Shown here one piece after another: positions 1-10,143 of a stretch of 64,000 nucleotides of DNA. Below the pieces are notes generated by a model. The model was not told where the DNA came from. It made no database searches and saw only the letters and a list, made by a program, of their open reading frames with translations. How positions within the stretch are numbered: the first letter of the stretch is position 1; every line of letters starts with the position of its first letter. This DNA is from Opacimonas sp002292215 (GTDB taxonomy: Bacteria; Pseudomonadota; Gammaproteobacteria; Enterobacterales; Alteromonadaceae): contig OX044360.1 of NCBI GenBank assembly GCA_943846745.1, positions 2,108,001 through 2,172,000 on the forward strand, read 5' to 3'. The position numbers and the translations under genes are program-made.

Positions 1-430
1 TAAGTAGCACTTCGAAAAAGACAAATAAATTAAATAAATCGTTGGTTAAAAACGCACCATATATACCTAATAATTGAAACTGAATAAGTGGATGGAAGTA
101 TTTACCATCTCGGTCTATTCCAGAAAATGAATAAATCGTTACACCAAGACCCAAGAATCCAGCAAGAACAACGAGCATTACCGAAAGTAGATCCGCGTAT
201 AATATGATCCCAAAAGGTGGCTGCCAATCGCCAACGGCATAGAATGTAGGGCCGGTTGTGACGACGGATATCATCAGCACAATCGAGCAAATTAATTGAG
301 CAAGTATCAAGCAAGCTGCAGCAACACGTCGGTATTGATATTTTTCTGGCCCAGCAAAGGGTGGTAAAAGCATTAATAAGCCACCCAATAAAGGGATTAA
401 AATCGGTAAGATCACCAAATGAGCAGTCAT
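1..430 (-). CDS. mnhD: Mrp Na+/H+ antiporter subunit D (partial, cut by window edge)
   Basis: This is the N-terminal 143 codons of a NuoN/MrpD-type proton-translocating membrane subunit; the rest lies beyond base 1. The translation starts MTAHLVILPILIPLLGG and continues with alternating hydrophobic helices, including the stretch NDLFNLFVFFEVLL, whose glutamate in a membrane segment is typical of MrpD/NuoN proteins. Its ATG overlaps the mnhC stop codon in an ATGA arrangement (427-430), implying translational coupling. In the known complex it sits in the inner membrane beside MrpA and helps exchange Na+ (or K+) for protons. Genes E, F and G would be expected off the left edge. The family call is secure; calling it D rather than a related hydrogenase or Nuo subunit rests mainly on the neighbours. 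Confidence 0.88.
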   Translation of the reverse strand, partial: MTAHLVILPILIPLLGGLLMLLPPFAGPEKYQYRRVAAACLILAQLICSIVLMISVVTTGPTFYAVGDWQPPFGIILYADLLSVMLVVLAGFLGLGVTIYSFSGIDRDGKYFHPLIQFQLLGIYGAFLTNDLFNLFVFFEVLL

Positions 431-792
431 ATTTTGTCCCTATTTGGCTTGATTAATTTTCTGGTATCCGGCGGCTCACTGCCATCAACAAAATCATTTC
501 CTAAATCAGCACGTGCGCGCATTGATAAAATCACCACAAAGGCAATCATCGCAAAGCCAATGACTATTGCTGTTAAGGTTAACGCTTGCGGCAGTGGGTC
601 AGCATAGGAATCAGACATACCCAAAATAGCCGCATCTTTGAGATTTAATCGCCCACTAGAAAATAAAAATAAATTGACGGCGTATGAGAGCATAGTCAAA
701 CCGACCACGACAGAGAATGTTCGGCCACGAAGACAGAGGTACACACCACAGGAGGTTAAGACACCAACACAAATTACGTATAATGTTTCCAT
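427..792 (-). CDS. mnhC: Mrp Na+/H+ antiporter subunit C (NuoK-like)
   Basis: A 121-residue, three-helix membrane protein of the NuoK/MrpC family. It begins METLYVICVGVLTSCGVYL, has a second helix near residues 28-48 and a third near 72-92, followed by a charged C-terminal tail. The segment GLTMLSYAVNLFLF matches the conserved middle of MrpC. It is the small membrane subunit that packs between the larger antiporter-like subunits. The ATG overlaps the preceding subunit A stop by one base (TAATG at 790-794) and its own stop overlaps the mnhD start, so the three genes form a tightly coupled operon. Length is normal for the family. Confidence 0.92.
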   Translation of the reverse strand: METLYVICVGVLTSCGVYLCLRGRTFSVVVGLTMLSYAVNLFLFSSGRLNLKDAAILGMSDSYADPLPQALTLTAIVIGFAMIAFVVILSMRARADLGNDFVDGSEPPDTRKLIKPNRDKI

Positions 793-3581
793 TATTCCTC
801 CGCTGTTGGGCGATGCGATGAGGTTAATTTACCCAAGCTCGCCAAAATTAATAATGAAGCACCAATCACCGTTAAATAAACTCCCAAATCAAAAATCAGT
901 GCACTAGCTAATTCAATTTCGCCAATAAATGGGATATCAAAATAGTCAAACCAAGTCGTCATAAATGGGCGATCGAAATACCAGCTACCGATACCTGTTA
1001 AAGTAGCAATTAAAATACCCAGCGCTATTAGCGTTTGATAGTCTACTTTTATGCGCGGTTTAACCCAATCAACTCCATGTGCTATATATTGTTGTATAAG
1101 CGCGACTGAGGTGATTAAGCCTGCAATAAAGCCCCCACCAGGCATGTTATGACCACGCAGAAAGATATAAAAAGACACGAGTAATGCCAGTGGCAGTAAA
1201 CTTTGAGAAATCATAGCCAATATAGGCGGATGGCGATCTTCAGTCCAAGGTAAACCCTGCTCGTTAGCCGATGGCATCGCTAAACGAACTCGCGCTAGTA
1301 AGTTAAAAATACCGAGCGCAGCAATACCTAATACTAGAATTTCACCAAGAGTATCGATGCCTCTAAAATCAACCAATATAACGTTTACGGCGTTAGTTCC
1401 GCCACCGCCGGTCTTACTATTAGCTAAGAAAAATTCAGAAATCGTCGTTAAAGGCTGCGTGATAAATGCATAGTTGATTGTTGCAACCAAACCACCTATT
1501 GCAGCAGCAATACCGACATCTCTTGCAACTCTAGAGGGAGCTGATTCTGCCGGAGTTTTTTGTGGTAAAAAATACAAAGCGAGCATCAATAATATGACGG
1601 TGACGACTTCAACTGCAAGTTGAGTAAGGGCAAGATCCGGAGCTGAAAAGCGCGCAAATGCGATAGATACGATAAGCCCTACAACCGATATCATAATCAG
1701 TGAAACCATTCGTTTGCGATGGAATATGACAGTGGCGATTGCACTTAAGCACAGAATAATCGCTGCAGTTATTTCTATGCCACTCAATGCTTGATCAGGA
1801 TAGTGGGTTTTAGCTGTATCAAGGTTAATCAACGGAATGGCTGTTACAGCAATGGCAAACATCAACAATGCGGCAATATAGCGCTGCAATGAACCGTTAT
1901 TAATTGTTTCATGTGCTTTTGTCGCCAAGCTAACGAGTCGTTGCACGGCGCCTTCAAAAATTAATTTTTCGTCCGTTTCTTGAAATTGCGCCTGAAAACG
2001 GTACAAATGACTGCGATAGGCATACACAATCAAGCCCCCACCAATCGCGATAGCGCTCATTAACAAGGGCATATTAAACCCATGCCAAATAGCTAGGCTG
2101 TAATAAGGTACTGTGGTCATGAGGACGCTGGATGCTGCCGCTTTGAGTAAACCGCCGATAATAAATTCAGGGAAGATGCCCACTAACAAACATAATGTCA
2201 CTAATATTTCGATAGGGATCTTCATATAGCGCGGTGGCTCATGAGGTGTTTTAGGTAAATCTTCGGGTTCTCCATTAAAGAACACATCGTGAATAAAGCG
2301 CATAGAATAAGCGACTGCAAATACGCCCGCGAGTGTGGCTAATACAGGAATCATCCATGACAAAAAGCCTAACGCCGATGAGTGTAGCGTTTCGGCAAGA
2401 AACATTTCTTTGGACAAGAAGCCATTAAACAAGGGGACGCCTGCCATCGATGCTGCTGCTACCATGGCTAGTGTTGCGGTGTAAGGCATAAAACGCCATA
2501 GACCACCGAGCTTGCGCATGTCTCGAGTGCCGGACTCGTGATCAATAATTCCTGCGGCCATAAACAAAGAGGCCTTAAATACGGCATGATTCATAATATG
2601 AAATAGTGCAGCTACTGCGGCCAACGGTGTATCCAGTCCTAGCAGCAACACAATCAAACCCAGATGGCTGATTGTTGAATATGCCAACAAGCCTTTTAAA
2701 TCATGTTTAAAAAGTGCGACATATGCGCCAATTAATAAGGTGATGAGGCCTGTCATACTGACAATTAAAAACCACATTTCGGTGCCAGATAAAACTGGAT
2801 AAAAACGTGCTAGTAAGAAGATACCGGCTTTAACCATAGTGGCTGAGTGTAAGTAAGCACTAACTGGCGTGGGCGCAGCCATGGCATGAGGTAACCAAAA
2901 ATGAAATGGGAATTGCGCAGATTTGGTAAACGCACCGAGTAATATTAATATTAATGCAACAGAGTAAAGTGCATGATCGCGGATTACCTCACCACTGGCT
3001 AATATGGTGCTGAGCTCATAGCTGCCAACAATGTTAGCTATGATCAATAAGCCTGCAAGTAGAGCCAAGCCACCAGCACCCGTGACGGTAAGCGCCATAC
3101 GTGCGCCTTTGCGTGATTCAGATTTGGTCGACCAGAAACTGATTAATAAAAATGAACTAATACTAGTGACTTCCCACGCCATCCAAAGCTGAAGTACGTT
3201 GTTTGCTAGTACGATGGATAGCATAGCTGTCATAAATAAGATTAGGTAAGAAAAGAATCTACCAATTGCTTCTTTTTCTGATAAGTAATATCGAGCGTAT
3301 AGAATGATGAGTAATCCGATACCCAAAATCAGTAGAGAAAACATTAATGCTAAACCATCAAGGTGCATAGATAATGTGAGGCCTGCCGAGGGGATCCACT
3401 CTAGATATTCGACAATGACTTCACCTGCAAGCACTGCGGGAAGTAAACTGATGATGTAGCCTAGCGCAATGGCGGGAGCCAACATGGTGGCGAGAGTATT
3501 GATTCTCCGCCCAAATCGTTCTGTGAGTACGGGAACTACTGCTCCAATCAATAAGAATGCGGTGATCCAAAATAAGCTCAT
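792..3581 (-). CDS. mnhA: Mrp Na+/H+ antiporter, fused subunits A and B
   Basis: A large polytopic membrane protein of the group 2 Mrp (Pha/Mnh) antiporters in which MrpA and an MrpB domain are fused. The N-terminal half is NuoL-like: the segment LQLWMAWEVTSISSF carries the key membrane glutamate near residue 135, and HSATMVKAGIFLLARF carries the conserved lysine. After about residue 600 comes the MrpA C-terminal region and then an MrpB-type domain, recognisable by RGHNMPGGGFIAGLI near residue 810. The complex exports Na+ in exchange for protons, serving pH and salt homeostasis. I prefer the start at 3581 (MSLFWITAF), 929 codons, because GGAG and AAGG lie just upstream of it; an in-frame ATG at 3599 would add six residues. 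It is the first gene of the operon. Confidence 0.93.
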   Translation of the reverse strand: MSLFWITAFLLIGAVVPVLTERFGRRINTLATMLAPAIALGYIISLLPAVLAGEVIVEYLEWIPSAGLTLSMHLDGLALMFSLLILGIGLLIILYARYYLSEKEAIGRFFSYLILFMTAMLSIVLANNVLQLWMAWEVTSISSFLLISFWSTKSESRKGARMALTVTGAGGLALLAGLLIIANIVGSYELSTILASGEVIRDHALYSVALILILLGAFTKSAQFPFHFWLPHAMAAPTPVSAYLHSATMVKAGIFLLARFYPVLSGTEMWFLIVSMTGLITLLIGAYVALFKHDLKGLLAYSTISHLGLIVLLLGLDTPLAAVAALFHIMNHAVFKASLFMAAGIIDHESGTRDMRKLGGLWRFMPYTATLAMVAAASMAGVPLFNGFLSKEMFLAETLHSSALGFLSWMIPVLATLAGVFAVAYSMRFIHDVFFNGEPEDLPKTPHEPPRYMKIPIEILVTLCLLVGIFPEFIIGGLLKAAASSVLMTTVPYYSLAIWHGFNMPLLMSAIAIGGGLIVYAYRSHLYRFQAQFQETDEKLIFEGAVQRLVSLATKAHETINNGSLQRYIAALLMFAIAVTAIPLINLDTAKTHYPDQALSGIEITAAIILCLSAIATVIFHRKRMVSLIMISVVGLIVSIAFARFSAPDLALTQLAVEVVTVILLMLALYFLPQKTPAESAPSRVARDVGIAAAIGGLVATINYAFITQPLTTISEFFLANSKTGGGGTNAVNVILVDFRGIDTLGEILVLGIAALGIFNLLARVRLAMPSANEQGLPWTEDRHPPILAMISQSLLPLALLVSFYIFLRGHNMPGGGFIAGLITSVALIQQYIAHGVDWVKPRIKVDYQTLIALGILIATLTGIGSWYFDRPFMTTWFDYFDIPFIGEIELASALIFDLGVYLTVIGASLLILASLGKLTSSHRPTAEE

Positions 3582-3882
3582 CGTTGCGCCTTGCTCCATT
3601 TATTCTTCTACGATTATTACGCGTTTATAGGGGTATACTATAATGTGTTTGGAGGTATAAGTCTTAACATTTCATACGCTTTGCGCACAAAACAAGATCT
3701 CGTTCTTTTTTTGATTATGATATCACCAAAGAATTGTCAGTTTCTAGCGACTCTCAAGTAAAATCCTACGAAAATAAATGATTGATAAGTTGTTCTAATT
3801 TAACAAAAATAGTGTATAACTTTAGCAATTAAATCTTAATTAAATATTAACTAAATCATCTTCCCCCATTATGGAGCCTCCT

Positions 3883-5172
3883 ATGAGTGACGCATCGACC
3901 AATCCTGAGAGTTATAACAAGCGCGCAAACTGGATTGCACACGTAGTGGTAACATTAATTATTCTTGCTGTTACTGCGTTAATCATGATGAGTTTATTTG
4001 GTAGTAAACCTCAAGCACAGCGTTGGGGTGGTGAGCGCAAAGCGCCATCAGTTGCCGTTGATATAGCCGATTTAGTGCAAAGCGACTTTCAAGTTTGGAT
4101 AGATTCTTACGGTACTGCGCAGCCTCTAACTCAAACTCGTTTAGTGTCAGATGTCAGTGCCCGTGTTTTACATGTTTCACCAAATATCCGCGCGGGTCGT
4201 TCTTTTAAACAAGGTGAAGTATTAGTTCAGTTAGATGACCGAGATATAAAAGTCGAAGTAGATATTGCAGCCTCTGCTACTGCTGAGGCGGAGTTTCGTT
4301 ACTTACAAGAAGTAGCAGAATCTGAAATTGCAGAGCAGCAGTGGAATGAGCGTCCAGCGACAGAAGCGGCGCGTTTACTTGCGTTAAGAAAACCTCAAGT
4401 TGCTGCTGCTAAGGCTGCCTTAACCGCTGCAAAAGCCCGATTATCCAGAGCTCAGCTTGACCTCGAAAGAACCCAAATCAAAGCGCCGTTTGATGGTAAA
4501 GTGTTGCAGCAAATGGTCGATGTAGGGCAAGTGATCAGTCCTTCACAAGCCATCGCTGAGATCTATAGTACTGATGCTGTTGAAGTTAGACTACCAGTCA
4601 AAATCAGTGATTTAGCTTATTTAGATATCAAAGATACCGATCTTGACGACATGAACTTACCAAGAGTGAGTTTAGTCGGTGAATTAGGTAATACCACATA
4701 TGAATGGAAAGCCAGTATTGTGCGCAGCGAGGGGGTATTTGATCCAGCCACGCGAATGCTTTATTTAGTGGCGAAAATTGAAAATCCTTTCATCAATACT
4801 GACCGTCGCCCGGCGATCAGAGTCGGCCAATTTTTACGGGCGAAAGTAGAAGGCCGTTCATTAGAGGATGTGTTCGTGATCCCAAGACGCGCAGTCTCAC
4901 AAGACAATCGAATCAGTGTCGTTGATGAGGGGATGTTAAGAAAACGCCAAATTATGCCACTGTGGACAGATGCTAACTCAGTGGTTGTCGCATCAAATGA
5001 TACAACAGAGAACAATGAGTATAACGACAATCAATTCCAGAAAAAACCGATGCACATTACACTCAAGGCCTCAGATAAATTGATTTTAACACCAACGGCT
5101 AACTTGCCTGATGGCACACGAGTTACCCCATTGGTGTTTGTCGAAGAAAACAATAATAACGCGTTAAATTAA
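3883..5172 (+). CDS. RND efflux periplasmic adaptor (HlyD/MFP family)
   Basis: Membrane fusion protein that would bridge the RND permease encoded next to an outer-membrane channel. There is one N-terminal inner-membrane helix (HVVVTLIILAVTALIMM, about residues 20-36), then a biotinyl-lipoyl half motif, an alanine-rich coiled-coil hairpin at about residues 125-195 (KPQVAAAKAALTAAKARL), the second lipoyl half (APFDGKVLQQMVDVGQV) and beta-barrel domains. Two in-frame ATGs exist, at 3871 and 3883. I choose 3883 because GGAG, which overlaps the first ATG, is then an ideal ribosome-binding site six bases upstream. The gap to the permease gene is 12 bp. No TolC-type channel gene is nearby, so a shared channel elsewhere is likely. 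The substrate is unknown. Confidence 0.9.
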   Translation: MSDASTNPESYNKRANWIAHVVVTLIILAVTALIMMSLFGSKPQAQRWGGERKAPSVAVDIADLVQSDFQVWIDSYGTAQPLTQTRLVSDVSARVLHVSPNIRAGRSFKQGEVLVQLDDRDIKVEVDIAASATAEAEFRYLQEVAESEIAEQQWNERPATEAARLLALRKPQVAAAKAALTAAKARLSRAQLDLERTQIKAPFDGKVLQQMVDVGQVISPSQAIAEIYSTDAVEVRLPVKISDLAYLDIKDTDLDDMNLPRVSLVGELGNTTYEWKASIVRSEGVFDPATRMLYLVAKIENPFINTDRRPAIRVGQFLRAKVEGRSLEDVFVIPRRAVSQDNRISVVDEGMLRKRQIMPLWTDANSVVVASNDTTENNEYNDNQFQKKPMHITLKASDKLILTPTANLPDGTRVTPLVFVEENNNNALN

Positions 5173-5184
5173 GAGGATCTGACG

Positions 5185-8100
5185 ATGATTGCTTGGTTTG
5201 CAAAAAACGACGTTGCCGCAAATATTCTATTCTTTGTGATTATTATTTCAGGGATTTATGTTGCGACTACTCAAATTCCTATCGATTTATTTCCTGAGGT
5301 TGAACAACGTAATGTCAGAGTGTCTATGGTTTTACCAGGTGCTTCGCCACAAGAGACGGAAGAAGGCATTACGATAAAAATTGAAGAAGCGATTCAAGCG
5401 ATAGAAGGTATCCGTCAAATCACATCGCAAAGTCGTGAGGGGAGTGCCTCTGTAACAGTACAAGTCGAAGAAGGTTATGACGTTAGAGAAGTGTTAGACG
5501 AAGTCAAAATCCGTGTCGATGGTGTGAATAATTTCCCCGTGGAGGCTGAAAGCCTATTGGTGCAAGTACCGCAATGGCGGCGAGATGCGATTGGCGTCGT
5601 CTTATTCGGTGATTACGATAATATGACCTTGCGTCGTGTTGCCGAGAATGTACGCGACGAACTAGCCGGTTTGCCAGAAATTACCCAAGTTGAAGTTGAT
5701 AATGTTTTACCTTTTGAGATTTCAATTGAAATTGCAGAGTGGGCGCTCCGCCAATACGATATTAGTTTAGAGCAAGTTGCTGGTATATTACGCCAAAACT
5801 CTACTGATGTGTCTGCCGGTAACTTAAAAACCAAAGGCGGTGATATTTTTATTCGCAGCCGCGGCCAAGCGTATCGTGCGAGTGATTTTGAAACGATACC
5901 GGTCATTACCACACAAGATGGCACGATGATCACGCTTGGTGATATTGCGACGATCCGTGACGAGTTTGAAGAAACCCCTCTGCGGACTCGTTTTAATGGT
6001 GTGCCAGCGATAGAAATTGAAGTCTATCGTTCTGGCGATGAAAGCATTATCGACGTGACGACGGCGGTTCGTAATTACATCGACAAAAAACAATTGGATA
6101 TGCCTGATGGCTTGACCATCGATTTTTGGCGTGACCGCAGTGAGCCGATAAAAGCACGTCTTGAAACCCTAACCAAAAGTGCATGGCAAGGCTTGTTACT
6201 CGTGATTATTATGCTCGCGCTGTTTCTTCGCCCGTCGGTTGCGTTCTGGGTTTGCTTGGGTATACCGATGAGTTTTATGGGGGCATTTTTGTTTATGCCT
6301 TTGTTTGATGTCAGTTTAAACTTAATGAGTCTCTTTGCGTTTATATTAGTGCTGGGCATAGTCGTAGACGATGCGATTGTTACTGGTGAAAATGTTTATT
6401 CTCATCTACAAAAAGGTGAAGATCCGCTTAATGCAGCTATTAAAGGTACGCAAGAAGTCGCAGTACCCGTTACTTTTGGTATATTGACCACCGCCGCGGC
6501 GTTTTTACCTCTGGCTTTTCAAACCGGACGCGGTAGTTGGTATGCAGCAATCCCTTTGGTTGTTATACCCGTTTTATTATTCTCACTTATCGAATCTAAA
6601 TTCATTTTGCCGGCGCATTTAAAGCACGTAAAAATGAGAACCGAAAAAAATACGTCGCGTTTATCTAAACTTCAGCAAAAAATAGCCAATTCTTTAGAAG
6701 CAATGATTGAAAAGGTCTATCAGCCCATTCTAGCGCAGGCAATGCGATGGCGTTATGCTGCTTGGACCGCGATGTTTGCAAGTTTGATTTTAATTATAGG
6801 TACGATTGCAGCGGGTCACACCAAGTTTGTATTTTTCCCGAGAGTGCAAAGCGAAGTCGCGACAGCCACATTAGTCATGCCTGCCGGTACTGCTTTTGAA
6901 AGCACCGACCGCATTATTTCGGCAATGACAATGCATGCCAAAGATTTACAAGAAGAATATCGTGACGCGGAAACGGGCGAATCGGTCATTCGAAATGTGT
7001 ACTCGATAAGTGGTGGTAGAAACTCCACGACTGGCAGAGTGCAAATGGACATGATCCCACCGGAAAGTCGCACCGTCGACGTCACTACGCGTGAAGTGGT
7101 TAATCAATGGCGTAAAAAAGTCGGTCAGGTGGCAGGGGCTGAGCAGCTGAATTACCGCGCAGAAATTGGTGGATGGGGCGGTTCGCCGATTAGTATTGAA
7201 TTGAAAGGCCGCAATACTGAGGCACTGAATACATTGGGCGAAGGCCTGAAAAAGCAACTTGAACAATACCCTGCAGTATCAGATATTGAAGATTCGTTGT
7301 CAGATGGTAAAGAAGAGCTGCAACTCGAATTAAAACCTGAGGCACGTTTGCTCGGTTTGAGTTTAAATCAAGTCGCTCGACAAGTTCGTCAAGCGGTATT
7401 TGGTTTTGAAGTACAACGCGTGCAGCGCGGTCGTGAAGAAGTACGAGTGATGGTGCGTTATCCTTTAGAGGCGAGGCAGTCGATTGAAACGTTAGAACAA
7501 ATGATGATCCGAATTGGACCAAATCAAGAAGTGCCATTGTGGCAAGTCGCCAATGTGTTTCCAGGTCTAAGCCCGGATAGTATTTTACGGGTTGACCGTC
7601 AGCGGACTATTTCCGTTAATGCGGATTTTGATAAAGAAGCCGGCGATCTATCACTGGTTCTAGGTGAAGTGAATGCGTGGTTAAGCGAACAAATCAATGC
7701 GTACCCGGGAACAACGTTTGAAATGGCTGGAGAAGCTAGAGATCAAGCCGAATCCACTAATAGCTTAACCGTCGGGGCGATTGGGCTAACGATATTAATT
7801 TATATCTTGTTAGCGATACCATTTAAGTCTTATTCTCAGCCTATCATTGTCATGTCGGTGATCCCATTTGGACTGGTCGGTGCGGTGATAGGTCACTGGC
7901 TCATGGGCATGGATCTGACGTTATTGAGCTTTATGGGGATGCTCGCGCTTTCGGGCGTGGTCGTGAATGACTCATTAGTCTTGGTTGATTATATTAATCA
8001 AAAACGCAACGAAGGCGTTAGTCTAAAAGAGGCCGTATATACTGCCGGTGGCCGCCGTTTCAGACCGGTGCTACTTACCTCTTTAACGACGTTTGCAGGC

Positions 8101-8298
8101 TTGGTGCCGCTGTTGTTTGAAACATCAACACAAGCACAGTTCTTGATCCCGATGGCAGTAAGTCTGGGCTTTGGTATTTTGTTTGCGACGCTCATTACCC
8201 TGTTTATTGTGCCAATCAATTATTTGATTTTGGAAGATTTTAAAGGATATATGAGACGTTATAAGAGGGATATGTTGGGGTTACTGAAAAAAGTTTAA
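5185..8298 (+). CDS. RND efflux transporter permease (AcrB/MexB superfamily)
   Basis: A 1,037-residue proton-driven inner-membrane pump of the resistance-nodulation-division superfamily, of normal length. It shows the usual twofold repeat: helix 1 (NILFFVIIISGIYVATTQIP), a large periplasmic porter loop, helices 2-6 around residues 335-470, a second periplasmic loop and helices 8-12 at about residues 855-1020. Helix 4 contains the paired aspartates of the proton relay (IVVDDAIVTGEN, about residue 394). Signature family sequence IPIDLFPEVEQRNVRV follows helix 1. With the adaptor upstream it forms a two-gene unit with a good GAGG ribosome-binding site. Close relatives are annotated as multidrug or general exporters; the real substrate cannot be read from the sequence. 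No clear terminator follows. Confidence 0.93.
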   Translation: MIAWFAKNDVAANILFFVIIISGIYVATTQIPIDLFPEVEQRNVRVSMVLPGASPQETEEGITIKIEEAIQAIEGIRQITSQSREGSASVTVQVEEGYDVREVLDEVKIRVDGVNNFPVEAESLLVQVPQWRRDAIGVVLFGDYDNMTLRRVAENVRDELAGLPEITQVEVDNVLPFEISIEIAEWALRQYDISLEQVAGILRQNSTDVSAGNLKTKGGDIFIRSRGQAYRASDFETIPVITTQDGTMITLGDIATIRDEFEETPLRTRFNGVPAIEIEVYRSGDESIIDVTTAVRNYIDKKQLDMPDGLTIDFWRDRSEPIKARLETLTKSAWQGLLLVIIMLALFLRPSVAFWVCLGIPMSFMGAFLFMPLFDVSLNLMSLFAFILVLGIVVDDAIVTGENVYSHLQKGEDPLNAAIKGTQEVAVPVTFGILTTAAAFLPLAFQTGRGSWYAAIPLVVIPVLLFSLIESKFILPAHLKHVKMRTEKNTSRLSKLQQKIANSLEAMIEKVYQPILAQAMRWRYAAWTAMFASLILIIGTIAAGHTKFVFFPRVQSEVATATLVMPAGTAFESTDRIISAMTMHAKDLQEEYRDAETGESVIRNVYSISGGRNSTTGRVQMDMIPPESRTVDVTTREVVNQWRKKVGQVAGAEQLNYRAEIGGWGGSPISIELKGRNTEALNTLGEGLKKQLEQYPAVSDIEDSLSDGKEELQLELKPEARLLGLSLNQVARQVRQAVFGFEVQRVQRGREEVRVMVRYPLEARQSIETLEQMMIRIGPNQEVPLWQVANVFPGLSPDSILRVDRQRTISVNADFDKEAGDLSLVLGEVNAWLSEQINAYPGTTFEMAGEARDQAESTNSLTVGAIGLTILIYILLAIPFKSYSQPIIVMSVIPFGLVGAVIGHWLMGMDLTLLSFMGMLALSGVVVNDSLVLVDYINQKRNEGVSLKEAVYTAGGRRFRPVLLTSLTTFAGLVPLLFETSTQAQFLIPMAVSLGFGILFATLITLFIVPINYLILEDFKGYMRRYKRDMLGLLKKV

Positions 8299-8799
8299 TT
8301 CGTTGTCGATGAGTGACCCCGCTGAGAATATTTTAATATGAAAATTCCTTTAGGGAGGTGTCCGGTTGAACTTGACCAGAACAAAATAGCAAAAGTATTC
8401 GATGTGCAACATTGTCTTATGTCGGTTTATGTTAAACCTTTAGAAGAAAACCTAGCAATAATAACTAGCTTTATCATTAGCGCCTATCCAAGCTTTCTAG
8501 CCGCTCGAGTCCAAGGGCATTGAAGGACGATCATCTGTTCATACAACAATGTTTACCGTTAGCAAAAGCAAAGCTCAATAACACTAATGGCTACAATATT
8601 ACTGTCGACTGTGTCACAACCTTTTTATCTAACAAAATCTGCGCATTGCACGGGCCATAGGTAGAGCCTATTATAAATAGACACATTGAAAAATAGGTCG
8701 TAAGTGATTAAATTATCCTCCATGAGGGGGATATATCTTAATGTGAATAGCGACTAGGATAAAAGTAAGTAAAAAGACAAATCCTAAGAGATTCTTACT
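8299..8799. other. Intergenic region, no convincing gene
   Basis: About 500 bp between the RND permease and the DUF3422 gene. The only open frame (8338-8523, 61 codons) has no recognisable motif or good initiation context. A small inverted repeat, ATAGG/CCTAT with a five-base loop, lies near 8659-8673. The string GTGTCCGGTTGAACTTGACC at 8358-8377 has the look of an insertion-sequence end, but no partner end or transposase was found, so this is only an impression. The stretch could hold the DUF3422 promoter and degraded DNA. Confidence 0.4.
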
Positions 8800-10143
8800 T
8801 TGATAAATAAATTTATATCTAATGAGTTACATGAACATGGGTTATTAGCATCATCTTCGTTGAGTAAAATAGCGACTCATCCATTACGTGATAGACTGTA
8901 TAACGAATTACACAATAGACCTTTTCCATCAATAACTACTCCTGCCCAGCTAACCCATATAGCGATTCAGCATCAAGGGAGCTTAAATCAACAAGAGCAT
9001 GAGTTTATCTCAGCGCTATGTGATAGGTTTCAAGTAAACTCACCCGCAAAGTCAATACCATGTTTTTATCAAGACTTCGGTTTATTCAGTCTTCGCTGGG
9101 AACGTCATTTAGAATATTCTACTTATACTTTTATTCGCCAAGCACCATTGACGGATGCACCATTTATAAAAAATGCGATTGATTATGTCCCCAGTAATTG
9201 GCTAGAAACAATGCCTGGCCAGGTACTTGCTGCGGTGCACTTGATTATCGAATCTGAAAATATTGATAAAGCGAAAACACATAACGTTGAGAAATATTTC
9301 GACCATATGTCTTTGATCGCTAGTGCACCTATACATTCACAGGCTAAGGTGTGGAGTTCATTTAAATTACATCAAGATGGTTTTGGTCGTTTTCTTATCT
9401 ATCAACAAGATTTATCAGCAGCACAGAGCGGGCGCTTAGTGCAACAATTGTTGCAGCTTGATACTTATCGTTTGATGGCAACACTAGGCTTGCCGCTAGC
9501 ACAAGCAATTAATAGTGAGCTTAATCAACTAGATTTACAGCTACAACAGGTAACTACTTATATAGCATTAGGCACTAAGAGCGATAGAGAACTACTAACA
9601 CAAGTATCTAACATAGCTGCAAAAGTAGAAGATTACCGCAGTCAAAGTACTTATCGCTTCTCTGCTACGAATGCCTATTACGATGTGGCTTTGCAACGTA
9701 TGGAAGAATTAAAAGAAGAAGAAATTTCAGGATACATGACCTTGCAAGAATTCTTAATGCGCAGGATTACACCAGCAGTTAAAACTTGCCAGACAGCGTC
9801 GAATCACTTAGAAGATATTTCTAGAAGAGTTACCCGTGCTGGTGATTTATTACATACACGCGTTGATATGGTCCTGCAAGAGCAAAATCAAATCTTATTA
9901 AAATCAATGAACCACCGTGCACATATACAAATGCGTTTGCAGCAAACGGTTGAGGGCTTGTCTGTCGCAGCGATCAGTTATTATGGCATACAATTATTTG
10001 AAACTATATTGACGTCATTACCCTCTTTTGGCATTGAATATAACCATGAGTTAGTGAGCGGTGTTGCAGTGCCTATTGTAGTTGTCATTGTTTTTATTGG
10101 TACACGTTTAATACATAAGCGCTTATTGAAAGAATTAAAATAA
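8800..10143 (+). CDS. DUF3422 family membrane-anchored protein
   Basis: Uncharacterised protein of the DUF3422 family, recognised by the N-terminal block HPLRDRLYNELHNRPFPSI near residue 28, which is the family hallmark. The middle is helical and probably coiled-coil (about residues 230-380, rich in Q, E, L and R). The C-terminus carries two hydrophobic segments (residues about 385-405 and 418-437) followed by the basic tail RLIHKRLLKELK, suggesting an inner-membrane anchor with the bulk in the cytoplasm. The start used is TTG at 8800, with AAGAG about ten bases upstream. No ATG or GTG occurs in frame before the conserved block; a second TTG within LASSSLSK would be an alternative. The biochemical role is unknown. 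Nothing indicates a link with the giant gene that follows. Confidence 0.82.
   Translation: MINKFISNELHEHGLLASSSLSKIATHPLRDRLYNELHNRPFPSITTPAQLTHIAIQHQGSLNQQEHEFISALCDRFQVNSPAKSIPCFYQDFGLFSLRWERHLEYSTYTFIRQAPLTDAPFIKNAIDYVPSNWLETMPGQVLAAVHLIIESENIDKAKTHNVEKYFDHMSLIASAPIHSQAKVWSSFKLHQDGFGRFLIYQQDLSAAQSGRLVQQLLQLDTYRLMATLGLPLAQAINSELNQLDLQLQQVTTYIALGTKSDRELLTQVSNIAAKVEDYRSQSTYRFSATNAYYDVALQRMEELKEEEISGYMTLQEFLMRRITPAVKTCQTASNHLEDISRRVTRAGDLLHTRVDMVLQEQNQILLKSMNHRAHIQMRLQQTVEGLSVAAISYYGIQLFETILTSLPSFGIEYNHELVSGVAVPIVVVIVFIGTRLIHKRLLKELK

Noticed and set aside
3639..3644. TATAAT in the mrp-RND divergent region as a plus-strand promoter
   Set aside because: No acceptable -35 hexamer at the right distance and more than 230 bp from the RND start; not supportable.
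8358..8377. Possible insertion-sequence end GTGTCCGGTTGAACTTGACC
   Set aside because: No inverted partner, no target duplication and no transposase remnant found.
8338..8523. 61-codon open frame between the RND permease and DUF3422 genes
   Set aside because: No signal peptide, motif or convincing ribosome-binding context fitting a gene; likely chance.
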